13,978 nucleotides of DNA, from assembly GCA_023267415.1 (NCBI GenBank), contig JAHFNM010000007.1:10083-24060 (forward strand). Direction: 5' to 3'. Positions 4,905 through 11,043 of the stretch are shown here, piece by piece. The notes beneath the pieces are model-generated. The model saw only the letters and a program-made list of their open reading frames with translations. It made no database searches and was not told the DNA's origin. Source of the stretch: Candidatus Nomurabacteria bacterium. Its GTDB lineage: Bacteria; Patescibacteriota; Minisyncoccia; Phycocordibacterales; UBA9973. The position numbers were made by a program, and so were the translations under genes. Position 1 is the stretch's first letter. Each line of letters starts with the position of its first letter.

Positions 4905-5948
4905 CTATTTCTGCGACTCAAGGAATCGGAAGATCTCTTCGTTCATGAGCATGTGCGCGACATACTGTGCGGCGCGGAATGGGTCGGCATCCTGGTAGGT
5001 CTGGATGAGACGCTTGGTCTCTGCTTCGACATCTTCGTCCTTTGCTTTGAGATTTTCTGCTTCGGCGATCTTGACCATGACGAGCTCCATCTTTGAGCGC
5101 TTCTCGGCATCGGGCTTGAGGTCGGCACGGATCTCAGCTTCGGTCTTCTTTACATGCTTGAGATATTCGTCGAATGGGATGCCGGCGTTTTGGATATCTA
5201 CCTTCAATCGTCCGAGGAGATTTTCGAGTTCGCTCTCTACGAGAACGTCAGGAAGTTCGACAGAGACTTTTTCGCCGATAGCTTCGAGAATGGCCACGCG
5301 GCGCTTTTCCTTGTCGCGAGCGTCTTTTTCATTCTTGATGTTCTCGCGGAATTTTTCGCGGAAGTCTTCGACGGATTCGAATGGTCCAAGCTGCTTCACG
5401 TATTCGTCGGTGAGCATTGCGTTGAATTCCTGCTTCTCGAATTCTTCATGATTGTGCTCGGCGCCGGACTGATGGATCTCATTGTGAGCGCGGGCCTTTT
5501 TGAGTTCTTTGATCGCGCCGTCAAGTTCTTCGTCGGTGACTTCGTTGTCAGTCACGGTTTCGTTTTCTTTTGCAGCGATCTTCTTGTAGTCGGGAAGCTT
5601 GATCTGCGGAAGCACTGCTACGGTTGCAGTGAATTCAAGGTCGTCACCCTTTGCGATCTTGGTGATGGTGATGGCAGGACGGCCGACAGCGTCGATCTTC
5701 TCGTCGACAAGGATCTTCGGGAAATGCTCATTGATGGCCATGTCTGCCATTTCTTCGAGGAGAGCCATTGGCTTGAGCTCCTTTTCGACGATGTGCGCCG
5801 GAGCTTTGCCTTTGCGGAATCCGGCGATCTCGATATGCTCACCTGCATGGGCTACAGCCTTTTCGCGGTATGCTTCAAATACGTTTGCCGGGATCGAAAC
5901 ATCGATTCCAACTTCGCTTTTTGGGAGTTTTTTGATTGTTTTTTTCAT
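4905..5948 (-). CDS. tig: trigger factor lacking the PPIase domain
   Basis: A ribosome-associated chaperone of 347 residues, well short of the roughly 430 of full-length trigger factor. The N-terminal ribosome-binding domain (1-120) has the signature GFRKGKAP at 43-50, which docks on ribosomal protein L23. After the domain linker (VTDEELDGAIKELKK, 137-151) there is only a short acidic/His-rich stretch before the C-terminal helical chaperone arms resume at about 174 (FNAMLTDEYVKQLGPF). The FKBP-type prolyl isomerase domain that normally occupies this gap is therefore missing, leaving a holdase-type protein. PPIase-less forms are known in the family, and the domain is dispensable for chaperone activity in E. 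coli. ATG start at 5948, no Shine-Dalgarno. Monocistronic, with a terminator just upstream of it (ppa) and one after it. Confidence 0.93.
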   Translation of the reverse strand: MKKTIKKLPKSEVGIDVSIPANVFEAYREKAVAHAGEHIEIAGFRKGKAPAHIVEKELKPMALLEEMADMAINEHFPKILVDEKIDAVGRPAITITKIAKGDDLEFTATVAVLPQIKLPDYKKIAAKENETVTDNEVTDEELDGAIKELKKARAHNEIHQSGAEHNHEEFEKQEFNAMLTDEYVKQLGPFESVEDFREKFRENIKNEKDARDKEKRRVAILEAIGEKVSVELPDVLVESELENLLGRLKVDIQNAGIPFDEYLKHVKKTEAEIRADLKPDAEKRSKMELVMVKIAEAENLKAKDEDVEAETKRLIQTYQDADPFRAAQYVAHMLMNEEIFRFLESQK

Positions 5949-5982
5949 GGTTTGGAAATACTAGCATAAGAGCAGGGAAAAT

Positions 5983-6013
5983 AAAAAATCGCCTTAAATT
6001 GAGGCGATTTTTT
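5983..6013 (-). terminator. terminator after ppa
   Basis: Perfect 12-bp stem (5983-5994 with 6002-6013) with A6/T6 ends and a 7-base loop, 10 bases past the ppa stop. It isolates ppa from tig. The tig promoter must lie in the 34 bases between this stem and the tig start, where only a weak TGC-TAGTAT extended -10 is visible. Confidence 0.92.
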
Positions 6014-6023
6014 ACTTAGAGAA

Positions 6024-6560
6024 TTATTTTCCGAACTTTTCTTTATAGAGCCCGACAGATCGAACGACGGCATCGCTTGCTTCTTGCTTGCCCATGACGG
6101 AGTTGATCGAAACGGGAGACGGCTTGCCTTTCAGGAGCTTGTACGTCTCGAAGAAATGCGTGAACTCCTTGATCATGTGCTTGTTGACGTCGGCGAGGTC
6201 GCGAGTGTCGTCCCAGCGCTTGTCGTCTACTGGAACGGCGATCACTTTATAATCGGATTCGCCAGAGTCGGTCATGTCCATGACTGCAACTGGGCGAACT
6301 TTTACCAAGATGCCAGGATTGAGCGGGAACGTGGTGAGAACGATCACGTCGAGTGCATCGCCATCATCCCAAAGTGTCTGCGGAACGAATCCGTAGTCGA
6401 ATGGGTATGGAGCGTAGGAATAATTTGCGCGGTCAAGTGCGATGAGTCCGGTCTCTTTGTCGATCTCATATTTGTTGTATGAGTTTTTCGGGATTTCAAT
6501 GATGACATTGAATTCCTCGGGAACGTTTTTGCCCGCTGGTATGTCGTGCCAAAGATTCAT
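6024..6560 (-). CDS. ppa: inorganic pyrophosphatase, family I
   Basis: A 178-residue soluble pyrophosphatase, the bacterial family-I length. It hydrolyses pyrophosphate to two phosphates, pulling nucleic-acid and aminoacyl-tRNA synthesis forward. YPFDYGFVP at 52-60 and the metal-binding signature DGDALDV (66-72) are present, with Asp66, Asp68 and Asp71 corresponding to E. coli Asp65, Asp67 and Asp70. MTDSGESDYK (96-105) supplies Asp98 and Asp103. The signature carries Ala69 where Pro is usual (DGDPLD). The metal ligands are retained, so activity is expected. It follows nusA with a 59-base gap and no terminator between them, so the two are probably co-transcribed. ATG at 6560 after CATAT, no Shine-Dalgarno. 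Confidence 0.96.
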   Translation of the reverse strand: MNLWHDIPAGKNVPEEFNVIIEIPKNSYNKYEIDKETGLIALDRANYSYAPYPFDYGFVPQTLWDDGDALDVIVLTTFPLNPGILVKVRPVAVMDMTDSGESDYKVIAVPVDDKRWDDTRDLADVNKHMIKEFTHFFETYKLLKGKPSPVSINSVMGKQEASDAVVRSVGLYKEKFGK

Positions 6561-6575
6561 ATATGTTTAGAAGAT

Positions 6576-6600
6576 TAGGCGCTAGGCTTTAGGCTCTAGC
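6576..6600. repeat. heptad TAG repeat between nusA and ppa
   Basis: Plus-strand units TAGGCGC, TAGGCTT, TAGGCTC and TAGC, with TAG at 6576, 6583, 6590 and 6597, exactly 7 apart. A further TAG lies at 6568. It is in the ppa leader, 15 bases from its start codon. Confidence 0.6.
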
Positions 6601-6619
6601 TAAAATAAATGCAATGCAA

Positions 6620-7813
6620 TTATACCGCTTCGGTTTCGGTTGCGACAGGTTCTTCAGCTGGCGCTTCTTCCGGAAGTTCTACGGTTTCGCCGTCGGACGA
6701 GACTTTTTCTCCGCCGACGCCCTTGATGTCGATTCTCCAACCGGTGAGCTTGGCTGCGAGGCGAACGTTCTGTCCGCCCTTGCCGATCGCGAGTGAGAGC
6801 TGGTCTTCAGCCACCTCGACAGATGCTGTGTGCTCGGAGTCATTGATAGTGACAGAGAGTGCCTTTGCAGGGGAGAGTGCGGCTGCGACGAATTTTGCGG
6901 CGTCAGCGTTCCATTCGATGATGTCGATCTTCTCGTTGCCGAGCTCGCTCATGACGGTAGTGACGCGGATGCCTTTCTGTCCGACGCATGATCCAACTGG
7001 ATCGACATGCTCGTCAGCAGAAAACACGGCGATCTTGGTGCGTGCGCCGGCTTCGCGAGCGATCGACTTGATCTCAACCGTGCCTGATGCGATCTCGGGA
7101 GCTTCCTGTGCGAAGAGGGACTGGATGAATTTTGGATGCGTGCGGGAAACCTTGAGCGATACTCCGCGCGGCGTTTCTTCCACAGCGTAAAGATATGCGC
7201 GAAGGCGTTCGCCACGGCGATAGAATTCGTTCGGGATCTGCTCTTCTTTCGGCAAAATGGCGGTGACGCGGCCGATGTCGATAAATACGGTGCCGCGCTC
7301 CATCTTCTGGACGATTCCGGAGACGATGTCGCCTTCGTGTCCGCCGAATTCGGTCATGATCGCGCCGTGTTCCGCTTCGCGGATGCGCTGGATGATGACC
7401 TGCTTTGCAGTCTGGGCGGCAATGCGTCCGTAATCTTCCTTGGATTCAAGCGGGAAATTGATCTCTTCGCCCACGACTGCGTCGCCCTTCATTTTTTGAG
7501 CGTCTTCGAGGAGGATGTGGTGTTCTGAGTTGTAGCGTACGCGTTCGTCGCCTTCAGGGAGTTCGGGCGCATCTTCGCCTTCGTCGACGAAGTATACGGT
7601 CGATTCATCGGCTACGATCTTCACTTGGAAGAAATTGGTCTGTCCGGTTTCAAGGTCAAAGACCGCTCGGACGATCTGTCCGCGCTTGCCGTAATCTTTT
7701 TTGTACGCTGCTGCGAGTGCCTGTTCGATGGCGTCGATGATCTTGGCACGAGGCACGTGTCGCTCGGTTTCGAGCTGGTCAAGTGCGATATTGAGGGCTT
7801 TAAGGTCTAACAT
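6620..7813 (-). CDS. nusA: transcription termination/antitermination factor NusA
   Basis: A 397-residue NusA that binds RNA polymerase and nascent RNA to modulate pausing, termination and antitermination. The N-terminal polymerase-binding domain covers about 1-145 and contains an acidic insert (DEGEDAPELPEGDE, 77-90) that makes it longer than Bacillus NusA. The S1 domain (about 157-225; EGDIVSGIVQKMERGTVFID) follows. KH1 carries DPVGSCVGQKGIRV (271-284) and KH2 carries LAIGKGGQNVRLAAKLTGW (341-359). There is an acidic low-complexity tail from about 375 but no C-terminal repeat domain of the proteobacterial type. The usual neighbours rimP and infB are absent; ppa follows instead. The ATG at 7813 has no Shine-Dalgarno and lies two bases from a heptad TAG repeat. 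Confidence 0.96.
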   Translation of the reverse strand: MLDLKALNIALDQLETERHVPRAKIIDAIEQALAAAYKKDYGKRGQIVRAVFDLETGQTNFFQVKIVADESTVYFVDEGEDAPELPEGDERVRYNSEHHILLEDAQKMKGDAVVGEEINFPLESKEDYGRIAAQTAKQVIIQRIREAEHGAIMTEFGGHEGDIVSGIVQKMERGTVFIDIGRVTAILPKEEQIPNEFYRRGERLRAYLYAVEETPRGVSLKVSRTHPKFIQSLFAQEAPEIASGTVEIKSIAREAGARTKIAVFSADEHVDPVGSCVGQKGIRVTTVMSELGNEKIDIIEWNADAAKFVAAALSPAKALSVTINDSEHTASVEVAEDQLSLAIGKGGQNVRLAAKLTGWRIDIKGVGGEKVSSDGETVELPEEAPAEEPVATETEAV

Positions 7814-7815
7814 GG

Positions 7816-7850
7816 TAGGTTCTAGTTTCGCGGTGCTAGGTTATAGCAGT
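7816..7850. repeat. heptad TAG repeat in the nusA leader/promoter
   Basis: Five 7-base units in register on the plus strand: TAGGTTC, TAGTTTC, GCGGTGC, TAGGTTA, TAGCAGT. TAG recurs at 7816, 7823, 7837 and 7844; the third unit has lost it. The nusA -10 box is embedded in units four and five. Confidence 0.6.
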
Positions 7851-7868
7851 TTGAAAGCCAGTATTAAA
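7840..7868 (-). promoter_or_regulatory. nusA promoter
   Basis: Minus-strand extended -10 TGC-TATAAC (TATAAC at 7840-7845) with a poor -35 TTTAAT (7863-7868) at 17 bases. It gives a leader of only about 20 bases. The same TGCTATA sequence heads the clpP -10. Confidence 0.5.
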
Positions 7869-8085
7869 TTTTATAATTGCACGATTTAGGTTTAAAAAAT
7901 GCCGGTCTCTTTGGGAGCCGACTACTCTAGGAACCTATTAATTAGTAACAGATACATTATACTCCTAGGGAGATTTTGTGTCAAATAATAAAAAAACACC
8001 ATCGAGTTACGTTTTTGTGATGAATATATTATCCACTTTGGTTTTCCACATCAAAAAACATACATACATTTTTTGGAAGTGGTGG
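7869..8085. other. gene-free divergent intergenic region
   Basis: Between the nusA promoter and the surface-protein cluster. AT-rich. It contains a small bulged hairpin GGTCTC-TTTGG-GAGCC near 7903-7920, a CTCCTAGGGAG inverted repeat near 7962-7972, and GGAACCTA near 7930, which also occurs in the clpP leader. No credible ORF or RNA gene is visible. Confidence 0.35.
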
Positions 8086-8099
8086 TACTATATATAGTA
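8086..8099. promoter_or_regulatory. 14-bp palindrome abutting a start codon, candidate promoter/operator
   Basis: TACTATATATAGTA is a perfect palindrome ending one base before the ATG at 8101. TACTAT, preceded by TGG, could serve as an extended -10, which would make the transcript nearly leaderless. A convincing -35 is absent. Confidence 0.4.
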
Positions 8100-8100
8100 T

Positions 8101-8472
8101 ATGGATCCTCAAATGCAAACACCAAGTGTTCCTTCTTCTCCGGTTCCTTCGCATGCTCACACGCACAGGCAAAAAACATTGCTTGCGATTATTATCGTTG
8201 CTGCGCTGATCGCGTTTGTTTGGGTGATGCGCGGAAGTTTCTTCAAAAAGCCGCTTACGCTTGAAGAGCAACACCAAGTCATACTTGAGCAGATCGCAGC
8301 TGACTCGCAGAAAGTGGCGGCGACTATCTCTGCTGAGACAAAGGCATCAATATTCGAACAGGTGGCAAAGGATAGTAATCCTGCGCCAGCCAAGAAGGGA
8401 ACACCCCCTGCTCCAACCCTAACCGCAGAGCAAAAGGCCGAAATCCTTAAGTCTGTTTCGCAGACACAATAA
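8101..8472 (+). CDS. small membrane-anchored protein with triplicated helical motif
   Basis: A 123-residue protein, family unrecognised. A Pro/His-rich N-terminus (1-24) precedes one transmembrane helix (about 26-43, TLLAIIIVAALIAFVWVM). The C-terminal 80 residues are probably extracytoplasmic and hold three diverged copies of a short amphipathic motif. They begin LTLEEQHQVILEQI (52), ISAETKASIFEQV (76) and LTAEQKAEILKSV (107), each with Glu five residues before Ile and spaced by Ala/Pro-rich linkers. Its stop is 4 bases before the next ATG, so it is translated from the same mRNA as the large secreted protein, and a role in displaying or anchoring that protein is plausible but unproven. The start follows AGTAT, with no Shine-Dalgarno. 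Confidence 0.78.
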   Translation: MDPQMQTPSVPSSPVPSHAHTHRQKTLLAIIIVAALIAFVWVMRGSFFKKPLTLEEQHQVILEQIAADSQKVAATISAETKASIFEQVAKDSNPAPAKKGTPPAPTLTAEQKAEILKSVSQTQ

Positions 8473-8476
8473 TAGT

Positions 8477-10147
8477 ATGTATACTTTCAAGAACATCTTT
8501 GCCCAGAAAAAGAGCCTCATCATGAGCTTTGCCGTGGTGGCCGTCCTTGCTGTTGCCATGATCGCATCGCTTTCTCACCACAACGCCCAGGCTGCGACCA
8601 CCGACGTTACGCTACATGGAGATCTGCACGGGTATGCCTGGAGTTCGACCATTGGTTGGATCTCGCTCAACTGTGCTGAAGGATCGGTGACTGGCGGAAG
8701 TGTTTGTGCTGTCTCTCCATACAAAGTCTCGGTCAACAGCGATCTTTTTTCCGGCTACGCATGGAGTTCGAACGTGGGCTGGATTAGCTTCAACGATTCC
8801 GACCTTGCTGCATGCTCCGGTTCCACTCCGCGCGCAGGACAACTCAACGAAATTCCGGCGACGCCCGTAGTCTTCGGCTGGGCGCGTGTCATTTCCGGCA
8901 CGGATGCGAGCGGCGCAGATGGATGTATTCGTTTGGGAACCTCGCCAACCGGCACATACGGACTTTCATATGATTCAGGAACGACTGTCACCATGGGAGG
9001 GTCTCCGCTTCCTGGTCATGCACTCACCGGCTTTGCTTGGGGAGACGTGAATGTGGGCTGGGTCAATTTTAACTATGCGACGATCTCATTTTCTACGAGT
9101 GCCATCGTTACCTTGTATGCCAAGACTCCTTCCGGACTTGCACCTGATACGACTCCGCTTCTTCTTCCTTCGACCGGTGGATCGTTTGATCTTGTCTGGC
9201 AGAGCACGGGCATGATTGCTGATTCGTGCAGCGCAACGGCCGCTCCGACAAATCCGGGATGGACCGGTTCAGGCAAGCCGACACAAGTACCAGCCGATTG
9301 GACAACAGTGATGGCTGATACAACCTATCCGATCACGCTTCCAGCCAACACGGGAACGACTCCTGCGATCTATCACTACACACTTACCTGTAATCCATCC
9401 GACTTGAGCGGACCAGTTTCCGATACGGTGACAGTCGAGGTTCTTCCTCCGACGATCATCACTCCAACCCCTTCAATTACTTTCAATGCAGTAGCCGTAA
9501 ATGGAGTTCCGATCACGCCGAGCGATTCGATCACTATTGATTCAGGATCGACAGTCACTCTTTCATGGACGACGACCGATATCATCAACGGACCAAGCTG
9601 CGTAGGAACGAGCTTGCCATCGGTCTCTGCATGGAATACCGGCAAGCCATCATCCGACACGGACACTCCGGCTACATACAGCTATCTCACCGCTCCTCTT
9701 ACGACTCTGCAGAAATACACGATCAAAAACTGTATGCCTGTCGGCGGAGGCGTTGCGCTCGCTCCTCAATCAGTGACGATCGAAGTGACGGACCCTTGGT
9801 GTGAGGTTACTCCTATGGCAACATCCGATACTGTTACAGGCGGAGCGCCGTTCGATATCACTTCGCCGTTTGGAGTGATTTGGCACGGACCGTATCTGCC
9901 TGCAACGATTTCGGTTGATACCAGTGGAACATCATTTACCAGTGCGTTCGTCGGATCGCCGATCCTTCCGACTTCCACTTCGACAGTAGGAGTAGAAGTG
10001 CTCGGAACAACGACGACAGCGCAGACGATTACCGTTAACGCCGACTCGGGAGGCATGTCATGCAGACCAGGAACGTATACGATCGCTCCGACAGGAACGA
10101 CAACGACGCTTCCGGGACATCACCGTCCACCATGGCAGGAGTTCTAA
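8477..10147 (+). CDS. secreted surface protein with GYAW/GWI repeats and Ig-like modules
   Basis: A 556-residue protein with a signal peptide (hydrophobic core about 13-31, cleavage after AQA at 37-39). The N-terminal half contains repeats of a Trp/Gly-rich motif: GYAWSSTIGWISLNC (52-66), GYAWSSNVGWISFND (93-107), a degenerate GWARV...CIRL (134-153) and GFAWGDVNVGWVNFN (185-199). I associate this pattern with exported proteins of Parcubacteria and relatives. Three Ser/Thr-rich, Ig-like beta modules follow (about 205-323, 331-438, 440-537). The first two carry a W plus a likely disulfide (Cys251/Cys305 and Cys375/Cys419), the third Cys442/Cys529. There is no LPxTG motif and no C-terminal membrane helix, so retention at the surface would need a partner. 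It is 4 bases behind the small membrane protein and upstream of the collagen-like gene. Adhesion or surface-layer function is inferred. Confidence 0.85.
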   Translation: MYTFKNIFAQKKSLIMSFAVVAVLAVAMIASLSHHNAQAATTDVTLHGDLHGYAWSSTIGWISLNCAEGSVTGGSVCAVSPYKVSVNSDLFSGYAWSSNVGWISFNDSDLAACSGSTPRAGQLNEIPATPVVFGWARVISGTDASGADGCIRLGTSPTGTYGLSYDSGTTVTMGGSPLPGHALTGFAWGDVNVGWVNFNYATISFSTSAIVTLYAKTPSGLAPDTTPLLLPSTGGSFDLVWQSTGMIADSCSATAAPTNPGWTGSGKPTQVPADWTTVMADTTYPITLPANTGTTPAIYHYTLTCNPSDLSGPVSDTVTVEVLPPTIITPTPSITFNAVAVNGVPITPSDSITIDSGSTVTLSWTTTDIINGPSCVGTSLPSVSAWNTGKPSSDTDTPATYSYLTAPLTTLQKYTIKNCMPVGGGVALAPQSVTIEVTDPWCEVTPMATSDTVTGGAPFDITSPFGVIWHGPYLPATISVDTSGTSFTSAFVGSPILPTSTSTVGVEVLGTTTTAQTITVNADSGGMSCRPGTYTIAPTGTTTTLPGHHRPPWQEF

Positions 10148-10149
10148 GA

Positions 10150-10170
10150 TAGAAAGTAGTTAGTAGAAAA
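10150..10170. repeat. heptad TAG repeat between the two surface-protein genes
   Basis: Units TAGAAAG, TAGTTAG and TAGAAAA directly after the stop codon of the upstream gene and 34 bases before the next ATG. Bases 10154-10166 repeat exactly the 13-mer at 4551-4563. No terminator is visible in this 57-base gap; the rest is AT-rich. Confidence 0.55.
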
Positions 10171-10204
10171 ATACGAAACCCATTATTAATTAAATTATTT
10201 ATTT

Positions 10205-10951
10205 ATGAAAAACAAACTTACTACCATTTCAAAAACAGTCGTTCTTCTCGGGTCGCTCGTTGGATTCGCGGCTTTGGCCGGCGCGGCGACATGGACTGCG
10301 CCAGCCGGCGCGCCTCCAGGCAGCAATGTCGAAGCACCGATCAATGTGAGCGCAACTTCGCAGACTAAAGCCGGAGCGCTTGCAGTCACCGGACTTGCGA
10401 ACTGGGGGACTTCATTCTTTCAGGGAAAAGCCGATTTCGGAGCAGTTCGCCCACCAGCGCTTTCTGCAATTCAAATATTCATCCAGGGAAGCTCAGTGAT
10501 CAAGGGTTCGTCAGGCTTCTGGGGCAACCTTGGAGTCGTGCAAAATGACGGTTCTACCGTTGTTCCTGCAACAGGAGGCATATACAACACTCTTCAGGTT
10601 CAGGGATACAGAGTTTGTTTGCAAAACGGCGCGGATTGCCCAACGATGACAGGCGGAGTCGGTCCAACGGGACCTGCAGGTCCTGCCGGACCAGCCGGCC
10701 CAACAGGTGCTACAGGACCAGCGGGTCCGGTAGGTCCAATGGGACCAGCAGGAGTTGGTGGAGGAGGAATATCATCGGTCTCTCATGATTCCACTCTCAC
10801 CGGTGATGGAGCAGGCACACCACTTCATGTGGTTAAAGGGATCGGTATCTATAGACATACGTGTGGTGGTGGTGATGAGTTGAATACTACTTCCGCACCA
10901 TCTACAGGATGTGGCGCCGGATTTCTTCTTGGATATCTCCAGCCGCTCTAA
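10205..10951 (+). CDS. secreted collagen-like surface protein
   Basis: A 248-residue protein with a signal peptide (about 1-27, ending AGAA). Residues 29-65 (TWTAP...PPGSNVEAPINVS...KAGALAVTG) look like the head domain I associate with CPR pilin-like/surface proteins. Residues 153-182 are ten uninterrupted Gly-X-Y triplets, nine with Pro in the X position, a short collagen-like triple-helix former. Next, ISSVSHDSTLTGDGAG (189-204) resembles a module found in phage tail fibres and other trimeric fibrous proteins. The C-terminal end has two Cys (220, 236) and may be a trimerisation or binding tip. The layout (signal, head, collagen stalk, fibre-type module) suggests a trimeric surface fibre. 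It is the last gene of the surface cluster, before a strong terminator. Start ATG after TTATTT, no Shine-Dalgarno. Confidence 0.85.
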   Translation: MKNKLTTISKTVVLLGSLVGFAALAGAATWTAPAGAPPGSNVEAPINVSATSQTKAGALAVTGLANWGTSFFQGKADFGAVRPPALSAIQIFIQGSSVIKGSSGFWGNLGVVQNDGSTVVPATGGIYNTLQVQGYRVCLQNGADCPTMTGGVGPTGPAGPAGPAGPTGATGPAGPVGPMGPAGVGGGGISSVSHDSTLTGDGAGTPLHVVKGIGIYRHTCGGGDELNTTSAPSTGCGAGFLLGYLQPL

Positions 10952-10964
10952 TACGTAAAAACAT

Positions 10965-11000
10965 AAAAAAATCCTCGCGCACCCGTGCGAGGATTTTTTT
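10965..11000 (+). terminator. terminator of the surface-protein cluster
   Basis: Perfect 14-bp stem (10965-10978 with 10987-11000) with A7/T7 ends and an 8-base loop, 13 bases after the stop codon. It separates the surface genes from the pilus operon. Confidence 0.93.
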
Positions 11001-11022
11001 ATATTCATTTTCATTGCTTTAT

Positions 11023-11031
11023 TGATATACT
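11023..11031 (+). promoter_or_regulatory. extended -10 promoter of pilB-pilC
   Basis: TGA-TATACT (TATACT at 11026-11031) is an extended -10 with five of six matches. The -35 (TTCATT, 11004-11009) is poor. The predicted start near 11038 leaves about 6 bases before the ATG at 11044, almost leaderless. Confidence 0.5.
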
Positions 11032-11043
11032 GTACGTATATAT

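Noticed and set aside
5154..5969. 271-codon open frame opposite tig
   Set aside because: Antisense shadow of the trigger factor gene, with low-complexity F/V/D-rich product and no recognisable motif.
7890..7990. Possible tRNA or structured RNA in the gap after nusA
   Set aside because: Only short bulged hairpins; no cloverleaf, anticodon arm or T-loop sequence can be traced.
8029..8277. 82-codon minus-strand frame across the start of the surface cluster
   Set aside because: It overlaps the start of the membrane-protein gene in antisense and has an Arg/Asn-rich composition typical of a shadow frame.
10660..10760. GC-rich tandem DNA repeat, considered as a CRISPR or satellite
   Set aside because: It is the coding sequence of the Gly-X-Y collagen triplets; there are no spacers and the period is 9 bases.
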